In this document: positions 1 through 6,506 of the stretch, one piece after another | Layout: each line of letters starts with the position of its first letter | Position numbering within the stretch: position 1 is the stretch's first letter | Assembly (NCBI GenBank): GCA_013336035.1 | Contig: JAAXUL010000338.1 | Location: 1-7,928 of the forward strand | Length of the DNA: 7,928 nucleotides | Source: Chloroflexales bacterium | GTDB taxonomy: Bacteria; Chloroflexota; Chloroflexia; Chloroflexales; Chloroflexaceae | Direction of reading: 5' to 3' | Notes under the pieces: generated by a model | What the model was told of the DNA's origin: nothing | Seen by the model: the letters and a program-made list of their open reading frames with translations, nothing else | Database searches by the model: none | Made by a program: the position numbers and the translations under genes

Positions 1-2977
1 CACCGGGGTTGGCGAGCACATGCACCCTGCCGGAGTCCATCGCCTGACTCAGCGGTGGGACGCGCTCCAGCGTGAGCCGTATCGGGTGCGCCCTGGGCTG
101 TAGGTAGTTGCTGCGGATGGCCCGCAGCACGAGCTCCTCGCCGTCGGCGGTGAAGATCCCTGCCGTGACGAAGTCGACGGCCTGCCCGATCTGCTCCAGG
201 ATGCGGCCGAGCAGCGTGTCGAGGTTATGACTCATGATGAGCTCGCGCTCGATCGTGAGCTGGCGTTCGAGGTCGTCGTGGGCGGCGCGGACTGCCTGCT
301 CGGCGCGGCTGCGCTCGGCCACCTCAACGGCCAGGCTGGCGTTGGCCGCGGTCAGCTCGCTCGTCCGTGCGGCGGCCTCGATCTCCAGGCGGCGCTGCTG
401 GCCGTACATACGGCTAAGCCGCTGGTACACCGCGCCGATGCTAGTCGCCGCGACCGCGACGGTGGCCAGCATCAGGAACCACCAGGCCTTCCACCAGGGC
501 GGGGTGATCGTGATCCGGATGCTGCGCTCTGCCTGGCCCCAGACCCCGTCGCCGTTCCTGGCCCGCACGCGGAAGACGTAGCTCCCCGGGTCAAGATTGG
601 TATAGGTTGCGGCGCGTCGCTCGCTGCTGGTCTCGATCCAGCCCTGGTCGAAACCCTCGAGCCGGTAGCGGTAGCGCATAGCCTGCGGCGCGCGGTAGTC
701 GAGGGCGGCGAACTCAAAGCGGATTACCTGATCGTAGTAGGAGAGGGTGAGGTCGCTGGTCTCGTTGATCGACGTTGCCAGCGCCGATGCGCCCCCGATG
801 GTGACGGGCTCGTTCTTCAGGAGAAAGCGGGTGATCACCACCACGGGTGTCTCGACACGGGCGCTGATCTGCTCGGGGAAAAAGGTGACCAGACTATCAG
901 CCGCCCCAAGCAAGATCTCTCCGCTACGACCTATGGCAGAGCTGTTCAGAGGAAAGCCGCCGGGTGGCAGGCCCGCGGACTCATTCGTGAAGCTCATGGT
1001 GGCCCCGCTGCGCGGGTCGAGCTTCATAAGGCCCAGGTTCGAGCTGAGCCAGAGGTTCCCGGCCGAGTCTCCATTGATCCCGTTGATCTTACTGTTCGGC
1101 ACACCGTCATTCGGGCGGTAGTGGACAAAGCTGTCGCTGGCCGGGTCGAAACGATCCAGCCCGCTATCCCAGGTCGCGGCCCACAGTGCGCCGCCGCGAT
1201 CGACGAACAGCACGGCAACCGTGTTGGAGCTGAGGCTGCCAGGGTCGGTCGGGTTGTGGCGATAGCGGGTGAAGGCGCCGCTGGCGCGGTCGAGGCGGTT
1301 GAGCCCGCCGTCCTCGGTGCCGATCCAGAGGGCGCCGCGCTGGTCCTCGGCGATCGCGAGAATGGAGTCTGAGCTGAGGCTGCTAGGGTCGGCCGGGTCG
1401 TGGCGGTAGTGGGTGAAGGTGCCGCTGGCGCGGTCGAGGCGGTCGATACCACCACCGCGGGTGGCGATCCACAGCCCACCATCGCGATCCTCGCAGAGGG
1501 CAAAGATATTGTTGTGCCCCAGGCTGCGGGGGTCGGCCGGGTCATGGCGATAGTGGACGAAGCGGTTGCCAGCGCGGTCGAAGCGGTCCAGGCCACCAAA
1601 GTAGCCGATCCAGAGCGTGCCGTCGCGGTCGACGAGCATCACCTGGGGCCGGTTGCTGATCGGGCTGCCGGGGTCGGATGGATCGGAGCGAAAGTGGGTC
1701 ACCCTGCCGCGCTCGCGGTCGAAGCGATCTAGCCCCATGTCAGAGAAACCGACCCAGATGGCGCCGTCGCGATCCTCGATCACGCTCCGAATGAAGCCGC
1801 TGCGCAGTCTGTCCGAGCTGGGGGGGGTGCCCGGGTCGCCCCATACGATGTGGAACGGCTTGGCCTGCTGGTCGATAAGCGTCACGCCGCGCTCCTCGGT
1901 GCCGACCCAGAGCAGCCCGTCCTTGCCGGGGAACAGGGACATAATATTGTTGCTGGCCAGCCCCTCCTCGGGCGGCAGAGTCCGGCGGTAATGCGTAAAG
2001 GTTCCGCTGGCGGCCTCGAAGCGGTTGAGCCCGCCCCCGTAGGTGCCAACCCACACCGTCCCGGCACTATCCTCGGCAATCGTGGTGACGTTATCGCTGC
2101 TCAGGCTGGATGGGTCAGCCGGATCGTAGTGGTAGGCGTCGAGATGCTTGCCTCCCTTGTCAAGCCGGTACAGGCCGCCCTCGTCCACGCCGATCCACAG
2201 GTTGCCGGCCCGATCATGCAGCAGCGCGTTGATGGCGTGCCTGCCAAGCCCGGCGGGGTCGTTCGGATCTTGCCGGTAATGGGCGAAGCGGCCGGTCGCC
2301 GGGTCGAGCCGGTCGAGGCCACCGTAGGTCGCCACCCACAGCCCGCCGGCGCCGTCGTCGACGATCGCCTCGACCCGGTCGTTGCTCAGGCTGTTGGGGT
2401 TGGCCGGGTCGTGCTGGTAGCGCGTGAAGCGGCCGGCCGCCGGGTCGAGCCGGTTGAGGCCGCCGCTCAGCGTGCCGACCCAGAGCGCGCCCGCGCCATC
2501 CTGGTAGATCGCGCGCACGGCATCGTCGCTCAGGCTCGCCGGATCGGCGGGGTCGTGCTCGAGATGGGTGAAGCGCTCGGTCCGCGGGTCGTAGCGGACA
2601 AGGCCGCTGTTCAGCGTGCCAGACCAGATCACGCCCTCACGGTCGGCATACAGCTCCCAGTTCACACTGCTGCTGGGGGCGTTGGGGTTGGCCGGGTCGG
2701 CGCGATAGACCTCAAAGGCCTGGCCGTCGAAGCGGGCCAGCCCGTCGAGGGTGGCGAACCACATAAAGCCGTAGCGGTCCTGGACGATGCCGTAGACCCC
2801 ATGGTGGGGCAGGCCCTGCGCGACCCCGATCGTGCGAAAGCTCAGCCTGCCTTGCCCCTGGGCGATGTGAGGGCCTGGTTGAACCCCTTGGGCGCCGGCC
2901 CATATCGGTAGCGATAGCGCGAGCAAAAGTGTGACGGTAATAAGCGCTCCTGCTCGTGTGGAGAGCAATAGGAGCAT
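1..2977 (-). CDS. Two-component propeller / Y_Y_Y membrane sensor with GAF domain (3' end outside window)
   Basis: The frame is open from an ATG at 2977 to the window edge: 992 residues, C-terminus missing. Residues 1-29 look like a signal peptide (leucine-rich core, AGA just before Q30). Fourteen two-component-regulator-propeller motifs of the type LWxGTxxGGLNRLD follow at about residues 71, 117, 165, 213, 260, 308, 356, 407, 455, 502, 550, 598, 642 and 688, spaced about 48 residues, enough for two seven-bladed propellers. A Y_Y_Y domain spans about 761-826 (YRYRLEGFDQGW, then GSYVFRVRARNGDGVWG), ending in PPWWKAWWF. One membrane helix (about 832-851) leads into a charged coiled coil (855-915) and the start of a GAF domain (917 onward). 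In known families this architecture senses periplasmic or extracellular ligands, often oligosaccharides, and signals to a cytoplasmic histidine kinase or cyclase. The output domain is not visible. The gene is divergent from the hdeD-glgX group. The Shine-Dalgarno GGGGGA lies 5 bases before the ATG. Confidence 0.93.
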   Translation of the reverse strand, partial: MLLLLSTRAGALITVTLLLALSLPIWAGAQGVQPGPHIAQGQGRLSFRTIGVAQGLPHHGVYGIVQDRYGFMWFATLDGLARFDGQAFEVYRADPANPNAPSSSVNWELYADREGVIWSGTLNSGLVRYDPRTERFTHLEHDPADPASLSDDAVRAIYQDGAGALWVGTLSGGLNRLDPAAGRFTRYQHDPANPNSLSNDRVEAIVDDGAGGLWVATYGGLDRLDPATGRFAHYRQDPNDPAGLGRHAINALLHDRAGNLWIGVDEGGLYRLDKGGKHLDAYHYDPADPSSLSSDNVTTIAEDSAGTVWVGTYGGGLNRFEAASGTFTHYRRTLPPEEGLASNNIMSLFPGKDGLLWVGTEERGVTLIDQQAKPFHIVWGDPGTPPSSDRLRSGFIRSVIEDRDGAIWVGFSDMGLDRFDRERGRVTHFRSDPSDPGSPISNRPQVMLVDRDGTLWIGYFGGLDRFDRAGNRFVHYRHDPADPRSLGHNNIFALCEDRDGGLWIATRGGGIDRLDRASGTFTHYRHDPADPSSLSSDSILAIAEDQRGALWIGTEDGGLNRLDRASGAFTRYRHNPTDPGSLSSNTVAVLFVDRGGALWAATWDSGLDRFDPASDSFVHYRPNDGVPNSKINGINGDSAGNLWLSSNLGLMKLDPRSGATMSFTNESAGLPPGGFPLNSSAIGRSGEILLGAADSLVTFFPEQISARVETPVVVITRFLLKNEPVTIGGASALATSINETSDLTLSYYDQVIRFEFAALDYRAPQAMRYRYRLEGFDQGWIETSSERRAATYTNLDPGSYVFRVRARNGDGVWGQAERSIRITITPPWWKAWWFLMLATVAVAATSIGAVYQRLSRMYGQQRRLEIEAAARTSELTAANASLAVEVAERSRAEQAVRAAHDDLERQLTIERELIMSHNLDTLLGRILEQIGQAVDFVTAGIFTADGEELVLRAIRSNYLQPRAHPIRLTLERVPPLSQAMDSGRVHVLANPG
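875..2767 (-). repeat. Fourteen tandem propeller-blade repeats inside the sensor gene (about 144-bp period)
   Basis: This is a coding repeat. Each unit encodes a W-containing strand motif (LWxGT...GGLxRLD) followed by a turn segment such as FTHYRHDPADPSSLS. Unit spacing is 44-51 residues, mostly 47-48, giving a DNA period close to 144 bases. Units 10 and 11 (around 1205-1492) are the most alike at nucleotide level. The first and last units are the most divergent, as expected for blades closing a propeller. Confidence 0.88.
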
Positions 2978-3020
2978 AAGAATCCCCCAACGTGTCGGCG
3001 CTGACTGGCTCTTGGGGGAT
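2978..3020 (-). promoter_or_regulatory. Inverted repeat covering the sensor gene's ribosome binding site
   Basis: ATCCCCCAA (2982-2990) and TTGGGGGAT (3012-3020) form a perfect 9-bp inverted repeat separated by 21 bases. On the minus-strand transcript the downstream arm contains GGGGGA, the only good Shine-Dalgarno sequence, 5 bases before the ATG. A hairpin would therefore hide the ribosome binding site. The repeat could instead be a protein-binding operator in DNA (arm centres 30 bp apart, near three helical turns). The sequence alone cannot tell these apart. Confidence 0.55.
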
Positions 3021-3152
3021 GCTCGGGAAGATAAGGGGAATAGTAAGGGGGGAAGTCGTGCCAGGGCCGTACGATAGAAAACTACATTTTCAGGCAACGC
3101 TGTTTCTGGGCGATGCTGATCGGAGAATTACTCACCCTCGTTATAGACTATA

Positions 3153-3180
3153 GTTATAGGCTCCGGGTCACGAAAGACAA
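3153..3180 (-). promoter_or_regulatory. Candidate sigma70-type promoter for the sensor gene
   Basis: Reading the minus strand, TTGTCT (plus 3175-3180; 4 of 6 to the -35 consensus) is followed after 16 bases by TATAAC (plus 3153-3158; 5 of 6 to the -10 consensus). It sits in an AT-rich patch of otherwise GC-rich DNA. The predicted start near 3145 would leave a leader of about 170 bases that includes the hairpin at 2982-3020. Overlapping alternative -10 boxes (TATAGT, TATAAC) lie in the same repeat patch at 3141-3160. Confidence 0.4.
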
Positions 3181-3302
3181 TGCTGTTACTGAATAGCTCA
3201 GGTGAAGAACCGGCAACTATCCGTGGGGACTAACCTGCCTTCATCCCCCTAGATCGCCCGCAAACGCTCCGGCCGCATCGTGCCGCGGGCCTGCCGGCGC
3301 GC

Positions 3303-3308
3303 TATAGT
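3303..3308 (+). promoter_or_regulatory. Possible -10 element for the plus-strand operon
   Basis: TATAGT (5 of 6 to the -10 consensus) lies 44 bases before the ATG at 3347 and 31 bases before its GGAGG. The -35 position 16-18 bases upstream has only a weak match (GTGCCG, 3 of 6), so this is a tentative call. It would give a short leader of about 30 bases. Confidence 0.25.
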
Positions 3309-3346
3309 CAGGGTGAGCGGCTGGTTCTGGGGTGGAGGCAAGCGCT

Positions 3347-3507
3347 ATGGTATGGGCAGTTCTAGGTACCTTGCTCTTCCTGCTCTCCTGGGCGAGCTTC
3401 ATCGTCGCCCTACCTGTTCGACGCGCCCGTGGCGCTGCACTCCAAGCACTTCAGCATCGACGAGGTTCTACGACAACAGCGCGCGCCTGACAGTGTCGCT
3501 CCAGTAG
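3347..3507 (+). pseudogene. Small membrane-protein gene, apparently with two single-base frameshifts
   Basis: A strong ribosome binding site (GGTGGAGG, 3331-3338) stands 8 bases before ATG 3347. As written, the frame gives 47 residues ending at TGA 3488-3490: a hydrophobic helix (VLGTLLFLLSWASFIVAL), then an arginine-rich tail of poor codon quality. G/C third-position bias jumps frame twice: at 3411 to a frame encoding YLFDAPVALHSKHFSIDEV, then at 3469 to one encoding YDNSARLTVSLQ and a TAG at 3505-3507. Removing one C from the CCC at 3408-3410 and one T from the TT at 3466-3467 joins all three into one 52-residue reading: a membrane helix plus a short soluble tail. I do not recognise the family. 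It ends 39 bases before the HdeD-like gene, so it would be the first gene of that operon. Alternatives are a real 47-residue microprotein, assembly errors in homopolymers, or no gene. Confidence 0.4.
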
Positions 3508-3546
3508 TACACGCGATCACATATGCTCAGAAGAGGAGGTACGGCG

Positions 3547-4092
3547 ATGACTGCGACAACAGCGATAGCAGGCCAATCCGACCGCTGGTGGCTCCCGCTC
3601 GTGGAGGGCATCCTGGCCATCCTGCTCGGCATCTCGTTCCTGATCAACCCGGCGGTCACCTCGGTGTGGTTCGTACTGGGGCTGGGCTTCTACTGGATCA
3701 TGATCGGGATCATCGATATCGTCCGGATCTTCCGGGATCGCGACGGGTGGGGCTGGAAGCTCTTCTCCGGCATCCTGGGCATCGTGGCCGGCCTCTACAT
3801 CGTGTCGGGCATGCTTGGCCAGAACCACCCGCTCGGCACCGCGTTCGCGGTGGGTGTGGCCTTCACCCTGGTGCTGGCCGTCATGACCATCATCTACGGG
3901 GTGGTTGGCCTTATCAGAGCCTTCCAGGGCGGCGGCTGGTGGCCGGCGGTGCTGGGCGGCCTCGGGATCTGCTTTGGCCTGGCCATGCTCTTCAACCAGA
4001 TGGTCACAACCATGGCCCTGCCCTGGAGCATCGGCATCGTGCTGATCGGGGTCGGTATCTTCCTATGCGTCGCCGCATTTCGCATGCGCTAG
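3547..4092 (+). CDS. HdeD/DUF308-family integral membrane protein
   Basis: This 181-residue protein is almost entirely hydrophobic, with about six membrane helices near residues 17-34, 38-58, 72-90, 98-122, 131-150 and 158-177. The paired helices with small-residue and glycine patterns (GILAILLGISFLINP, GILGIVAGLYIVSG, GGLGICFGLAMLFN), and the W-rich N-terminus (DRWWLPLVEG), are typical of the HdeD/DUF308 family, whose usual length is about 180-200 residues. Escherichia coli HdeD contributes to acid resistance at high cell density; the molecular activity of the family is unknown. I chose ATG 3547 over the upstream in-frame ATG 3523 because GAGGAGG (3533-3539) is 7 bases before it. glgX starts 34 bases downstream on the same strand with its own ribosome binding site, so co-transcription is likely. 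Confidence 0.88.
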   Translation: MTATTAIAGQSDRWWLPLVEGILAILLGISFLINPAVTSVWFVLGLGFYWIMIGIIDIVRIFRDRDGWGWKLFSGILGIVAGLYIVSGMLGQNHPLGTAFAVGVAFTLVLAVMTIIYGVVGLIRAFQGGGWWPAVLGGLGICFGLAMLFNQMVTTMALPWSIGIVLIGVGIFLCVAAFRMR

Positions 4093-4126
4093 AGTCTACA
4101 GCCCTCAATGACGAGAGGAGCGCACA

Positions 4127-6199
4127 ATGGTGATTGCCAACCAGAGCTTTCTGCGGACGGTGGAGGCGTGGGAGCGGGCTGAGGGTGTGCCCGTGCCCCT
4201 GGGCGCGACCTGGGTCGAGGCCGAGCAGGCGTACAACTTTGCGCTCTACTCGCGATACGCCACCGGCGTCACCCTGCTGCTCTACACCGAGGACGACCTG
4301 GTCACACCGGTGTACCAGCACCAGTTCGACCCGTGCGTCAATAAGACCCAGGCCCTCTGGCACTGCTGGGTTCCGGCCGCAGACGCGCCGGGCGCGCGCT
4401 ACTATGCCTATCTTGTGGATGGGCCTGACGACCCCGGCCATCACTTCGACCCGGCCCACCTCGTGCTCGACCCCTACGCCAGTGAGGTGTTCTTTCCCCC
4501 GGCCTTCAGCCGCGCCGCTGCGGCGCGACCGGGGCCCAACCATGGGCAGGCGCCGCTGGGCGTGCTGCCGCGCGGCGCCGAGGAGGCGCCCGAGAGCGAG
4601 CCGCCTTGCCCGCGCCACACCCACGATCTGATCATCTACGAGCTCCACGTCAAGGGCTTCACCGCCCGCGCCAGCTCGGGCGTCAGCCCTGATTATCGGG
4701 GCACCTTCCTTGGGCTGGTCGAGAAGATCCCCTACCTTCAGGAGCTGGGCGTCACCGCGGTCGAGCTGCTGCCCGTGCACCAGTTCGACCCCCAGGAGGG
4801 CAACTACTGGGGCTATATGACGCTCAACTTCTTTGCGCCGAACCGGGCCTACGCCTGCGACAGCCCCTTCGAAGAGTTCCGCACGATGGTTCGGGCTTTC
4901 CATGCGGCGGGCATCGAGGTCCTGCTCGACGTGGTCTATAACCACACCTGTGAGGGCGACGAGAGCGGGCCAACCTACAGCTACCGCGGCATCGACAACG
5001 CCAGCTACTACCTGCTGACCTCGGATCGCCGCCGCTATAACAATGACACCGGCTGCGGCAACACTATGAACAGCAACCACCCCGCGGTGCGCTGGCTGGT
5101 GCTGAGCAGCCTGCGCCACTGGAGCCGGCAGCTGCACGTCGACGGCTTCCGCTTCGACCTGGCCTCGATCCTCAGCCGCAACCCCGACGGCTCGGTGCGC
5201 ACCGACGACGCGACCGTGATCACCGAGATCAGCCTGCTCGGCGCGATGGACGACTCGCGTCTGATCGCCGAGGCCTGGGACATCGGCGCCTACCAGCTCG
5301 GGCGCAGCTTTCCGGGGCGCAGCTGGATGCAGTGGAACGGCAAGTTCCGCGACGATCTCAGGGCCTTCGTCAAGGGCGACGGCGACATGGTCGGCGCGCT
5401 GATGACCCGGCTCTACGGCAGCGACGACCTCTTCCCCGGCGCGGCCGAGCACGCCTGCCACCCGTCGCAGAGCGTCAACTTCCTCACCGCCCACGACGGC
5501 TTCTGCCTCTATGATCTGGTGTCCTACAACCAGAAGCATAACGCGGCCAACGGCCACGACAACCGCGACGGCAGCGACGACAACCTGAGCTGGAACTGCG
5601 GCTGGGAGGGCGACGAAGGCGCGCCGCCCGAGGTGCTGGAACTGCGCCGCAGGCAGGTCAAGAACTTCTTCACCCTGCTGATGCTGGCCAACGGCACGCC
5701 CATGTTCTGCGCCGGCGACGAGTTCCTCAACACCCAGGGCGGCAACAACAACCCGTACAACCAGGACAACGAGACCACCTGGCTCGACTGGGATCTGCTG
5801 GGGCGCAATGGCGACATCTTCCGCTTCTTCAAGGAGATGATCGCCTTCCGCAAGGCCCACCCGAGCCTTCACCGCAGCCGCTTCTGGGGCGAGGAGATCA
5901 GCTGGCACGGGACCGGCCCCGACGTTGACCTGTCACCCAGCTCGCATACGCTGGCCTACTGTCTGCGCGGCCAGAGCCAGGGCGATGACGACCTCTATGT
6001 GCTGATCAACGCCTACTGGGAGGATCTGACCTTCACCGTGCAGGGCGACCAGGCTGGCCCGTGGCTGCGGGTGGTGGATACGAGTCTTGAGAGCCCGGCC
6101 GATATCGTCAAGCCAGGGGGCGAGGCGCCGCTCAGCAGCGCGGAGTACCTTGTCCGCGCACGCTCGGTGGTCGTGTTGCGCCGGCCCTTCGCTCATTAG
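4127..6199 (+). CDS. glgX: Glycogen debranching enzyme, GlgX/isoamylase type (GH13)
   Basis: The product is a complete 690-residue cytoplasmic enzyme that hydrolyses alpha-1,6 branch points in glycogen or phosphorylase-limit dextrin. An N-terminal CBM48-like beta domain lies at about residues 20-120 and ends in DPYA. The GH13 catalytic barrel carries its conserved regions: DVVYNHT (268-274), DGFRFDLAS with nucleophile Asp344, LIAEAWD with acid/base Glu382, and FLTAHDG with Asp457. The stretches NGHDNRDGSDDNLSWNCGWEG and NNNPYNQDNETTWLDW are hallmarks of GlgX/TreX over pullulanase. A C-terminal beta domain covers about 600-690. No signal peptide is seen, which fits intracellular glycogen turnover. 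The start follows AGGAG at 4116-4120 with 6-base spacing. The length is in the usual range for the family and all catalytic residues are present. No glgA, glgB, glgC or glgP is visible in the window. TreX and plant-type isoamylase are close alternatives. Confidence 0.95.
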   Translation: MVIANQSFLRTVEAWERAEGVPVPLGATWVEAEQAYNFALYSRYATGVTLLLYTEDDLVTPVYQHQFDPCVNKTQALWHCWVPAADAPGARYYAYLVDGPDDPGHHFDPAHLVLDPYASEVFFPPAFSRAAAARPGPNHGQAPLGVLPRGAEEAPESEPPCPRHTHDLIIYELHVKGFTARASSGVSPDYRGTFLGLVEKIPYLQELGVTAVELLPVHQFDPQEGNYWGYMTLNFFAPNRAYACDSPFEEFRTMVRAFHAAGIEVLLDVVYNHTCEGDESGPTYSYRGIDNASYYLLTSDRRRYNNDTGCGNTMNSNHPAVRWLVLSSLRHWSRQLHVDGFRFDLASILSRNPDGSVRTDDATVITEISLLGAMDDSRLIAEAWDIGAYQLGRSFPGRSWMQWNGKFRDDLRAFVKGDGDMVGALMTRLYGSDDLFPGAAEHACHPSQSVNFLTAHDGFCLYDLVSYNQKHNAANGHDNRDGSDDNLSWNCGWEGDEGAPPEVLELRRRQVKNFFTLLMLANGTPMFCAGDEFLNTQGGNNNPYNQDNETTWLDWDLLGRNGDIFRFFKEMIAFRKAHPSLHRSRFWGEEISWHGTGPDVDLSPSSHTLAYCLRGQSQGDDDLYVLINAYWEDLTFTVQGDQAGPWLRVVDTSLESPADIVKPGGEAPLSSAEYLVRARSVVVLRRPFAH

Positions 6200-6210
6200 G
6201 TACACCTAAT
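6195..6210. promoter_or_regulatory. 16-bp palindrome overlapping the glgX stop codon (operator candidate)
   Basis: ATTAGGTACACCTAAT consists of perfect 7-bp inverted arms around a 2-base centre (AC). The glgX stop TAG (6197-6199) is part of it. It lies about 87 bases upstream of the next ORF. The tiny centre favours a dimeric protein site in DNA, although a 6-bp RNA hairpin with a TACA loop is also possible. No T-run follows, so it is not an intrinsic terminator. Confidence 0.45.
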
Positions 6211-6250
6211 CGCATACCTGTCAGAGCAAATCAAGCTGATCGCGCCAAAC

Positions 6251-6270
6251 CAGCGCGCCGGCTCGCGCTG
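6251..6270 (+). other. GC-rich hairpin in the leader of the 58-residue ORF
   Basis: CAGCGCG (6251-6257) pairs perfectly with CGCGCTG (6264-6270) across a 6-base loop. It ends 12 bases before the AAGGAG ribosome binding site at 6283-6288. There is no following T-run. It may protect the 5' end of the transcript or the 3' end of the glgX message, or be chance in GC-rich DNA. Confidence 0.35.
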
Positions 6271-6296
6271 CTCTCTACAAAGAAGGAGCCGATCCT

Positions 6297-6473
6297 ATGG
6301 TGCGAGGACGACGCCAGGAGCGGCGCGAGGAACGCCAGAACGATCGAGAGACCTTCAGCCGTGGCGGCAACGCGGTGCGCTATCAGATGCGCCAACGCAT
6401 GTTGGCTATCGGTGACGATTTCTGGATCGAGGAGGAGGCAGGCACGCGCGTCTTCAAGGTCGATGGTCGCTAG
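6297..6473 (+). CDS. 58-residue LURP-one-related (LOR/tubby-like) N-terminal fragment
   Basis: A strong ribosome binding site (AAGGAG, 6283-6288) stands 8 bases before the ATG. The first 26 residues are basic and hydrophilic (GRRQERREERQNDRETF). Residues 27-58 then read VRYQMRQRMLAIGDDFWIEE...VFKVDGR. That matches the start of bacterial LURP-one-related proteins, whose typical opening is Y-x-M-x-Q-(K/R)-L...GDDF-x-I-x-(D/E)...V-F-x-VDGKAL. Those proteins are usually about 160-200 residues with a tubby/scramblase-like beta barrel. Here a TAG stops the frame exactly where the family continues after VDGK, and a terminator begins about 34 bases later, so the rest of the domain is absent, not just out of frame. 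It is either a decayed gene or a retained small protein. The intact ribosome binding site and terminator keep the second option open. The biochemical role of bacterial LOR proteins is not well established. The family call comes from motif memory. Confidence 0.65.
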   Translation: MVRGRRQERREERQNDRETFSRGGNAVRYQMRQRMLAIGDDFWIEEEAGTRVFKVDGR

Positions 6474-6506
6474 GGCCTTGCTGGCCCTGCGTGCGCTTCG
6501 CGAAAA

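Larger units (their letters stand above)
3021..3346. other. Divergent intergenic region, no convincing gene
   Basis: No reading frame here has both a ribosome binding site and codon bias. Visible elements are two direct copies of TAAGGGG (3032-3038 and 3044-3050), a short AT hairpin (GAAAA 3077-3081 with TTTTC 3087-3091), and the patch TTATAG-ACTATAG-TTATAG at 3141-3159, which contains the 8-bp palindrome ACTATAGT (3147-3154). The region is less GC-rich than the genes on either side up to about 3240 and then becomes GC-rich again. It must carry the control signals for both divergent transcription units. Confidence 0.6.

Noticed and set aside
875..2767. Regularly spaced repeats resembling an array
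   Set aside because: The period is about 144 bases, always in frame, and encodes propeller blades. Units are divergent and there are no unique spacers, so this is not a CRISPR or satellite array.
227..2911. Long plus-strand frames opposite the sensor gene (381 and 353 residues)
   Set aside because: They mirror the sensor's GC-rich codons, have repetitive A/V/G/E/R composition with no domain, and lie antisense to a frame with unmistakable propeller, Y_Y_Y and GAF-like sequence.
3222..3252. GGGGA/TCCCC pairing in the intergenic region as a terminator or riboswitch
   Set aside because: Only 5 bp with a 14-base loop and no T-run. It is not distinguishable from chance.
3429..4133. 234-residue plus frame overlapping the HdeD-like gene
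   Set aside because: Only its first part (to about 3465) has coding bias, and that is explained by the broken small gene. The rest is an out-of-frame reading of the membrane protein.
4004..5908. 634-residue minus-strand frame opposite glgX
   Set aside because: It is a shadow of high G/C third positions in glgX. The plus frame carries all GH13 catalytic motifs; the minus frame has low-complexity A/V/E/G/R sequence and no ribosome binding site seen.
6195..6210. Palindrome as a DtxR/IdeR metal-regulator box
   Set aside because: The half-sites resemble TTAGGT/ACCTAA, but the known boxes have about 7 bases between them against 2 here, so the named assignment is not supported.
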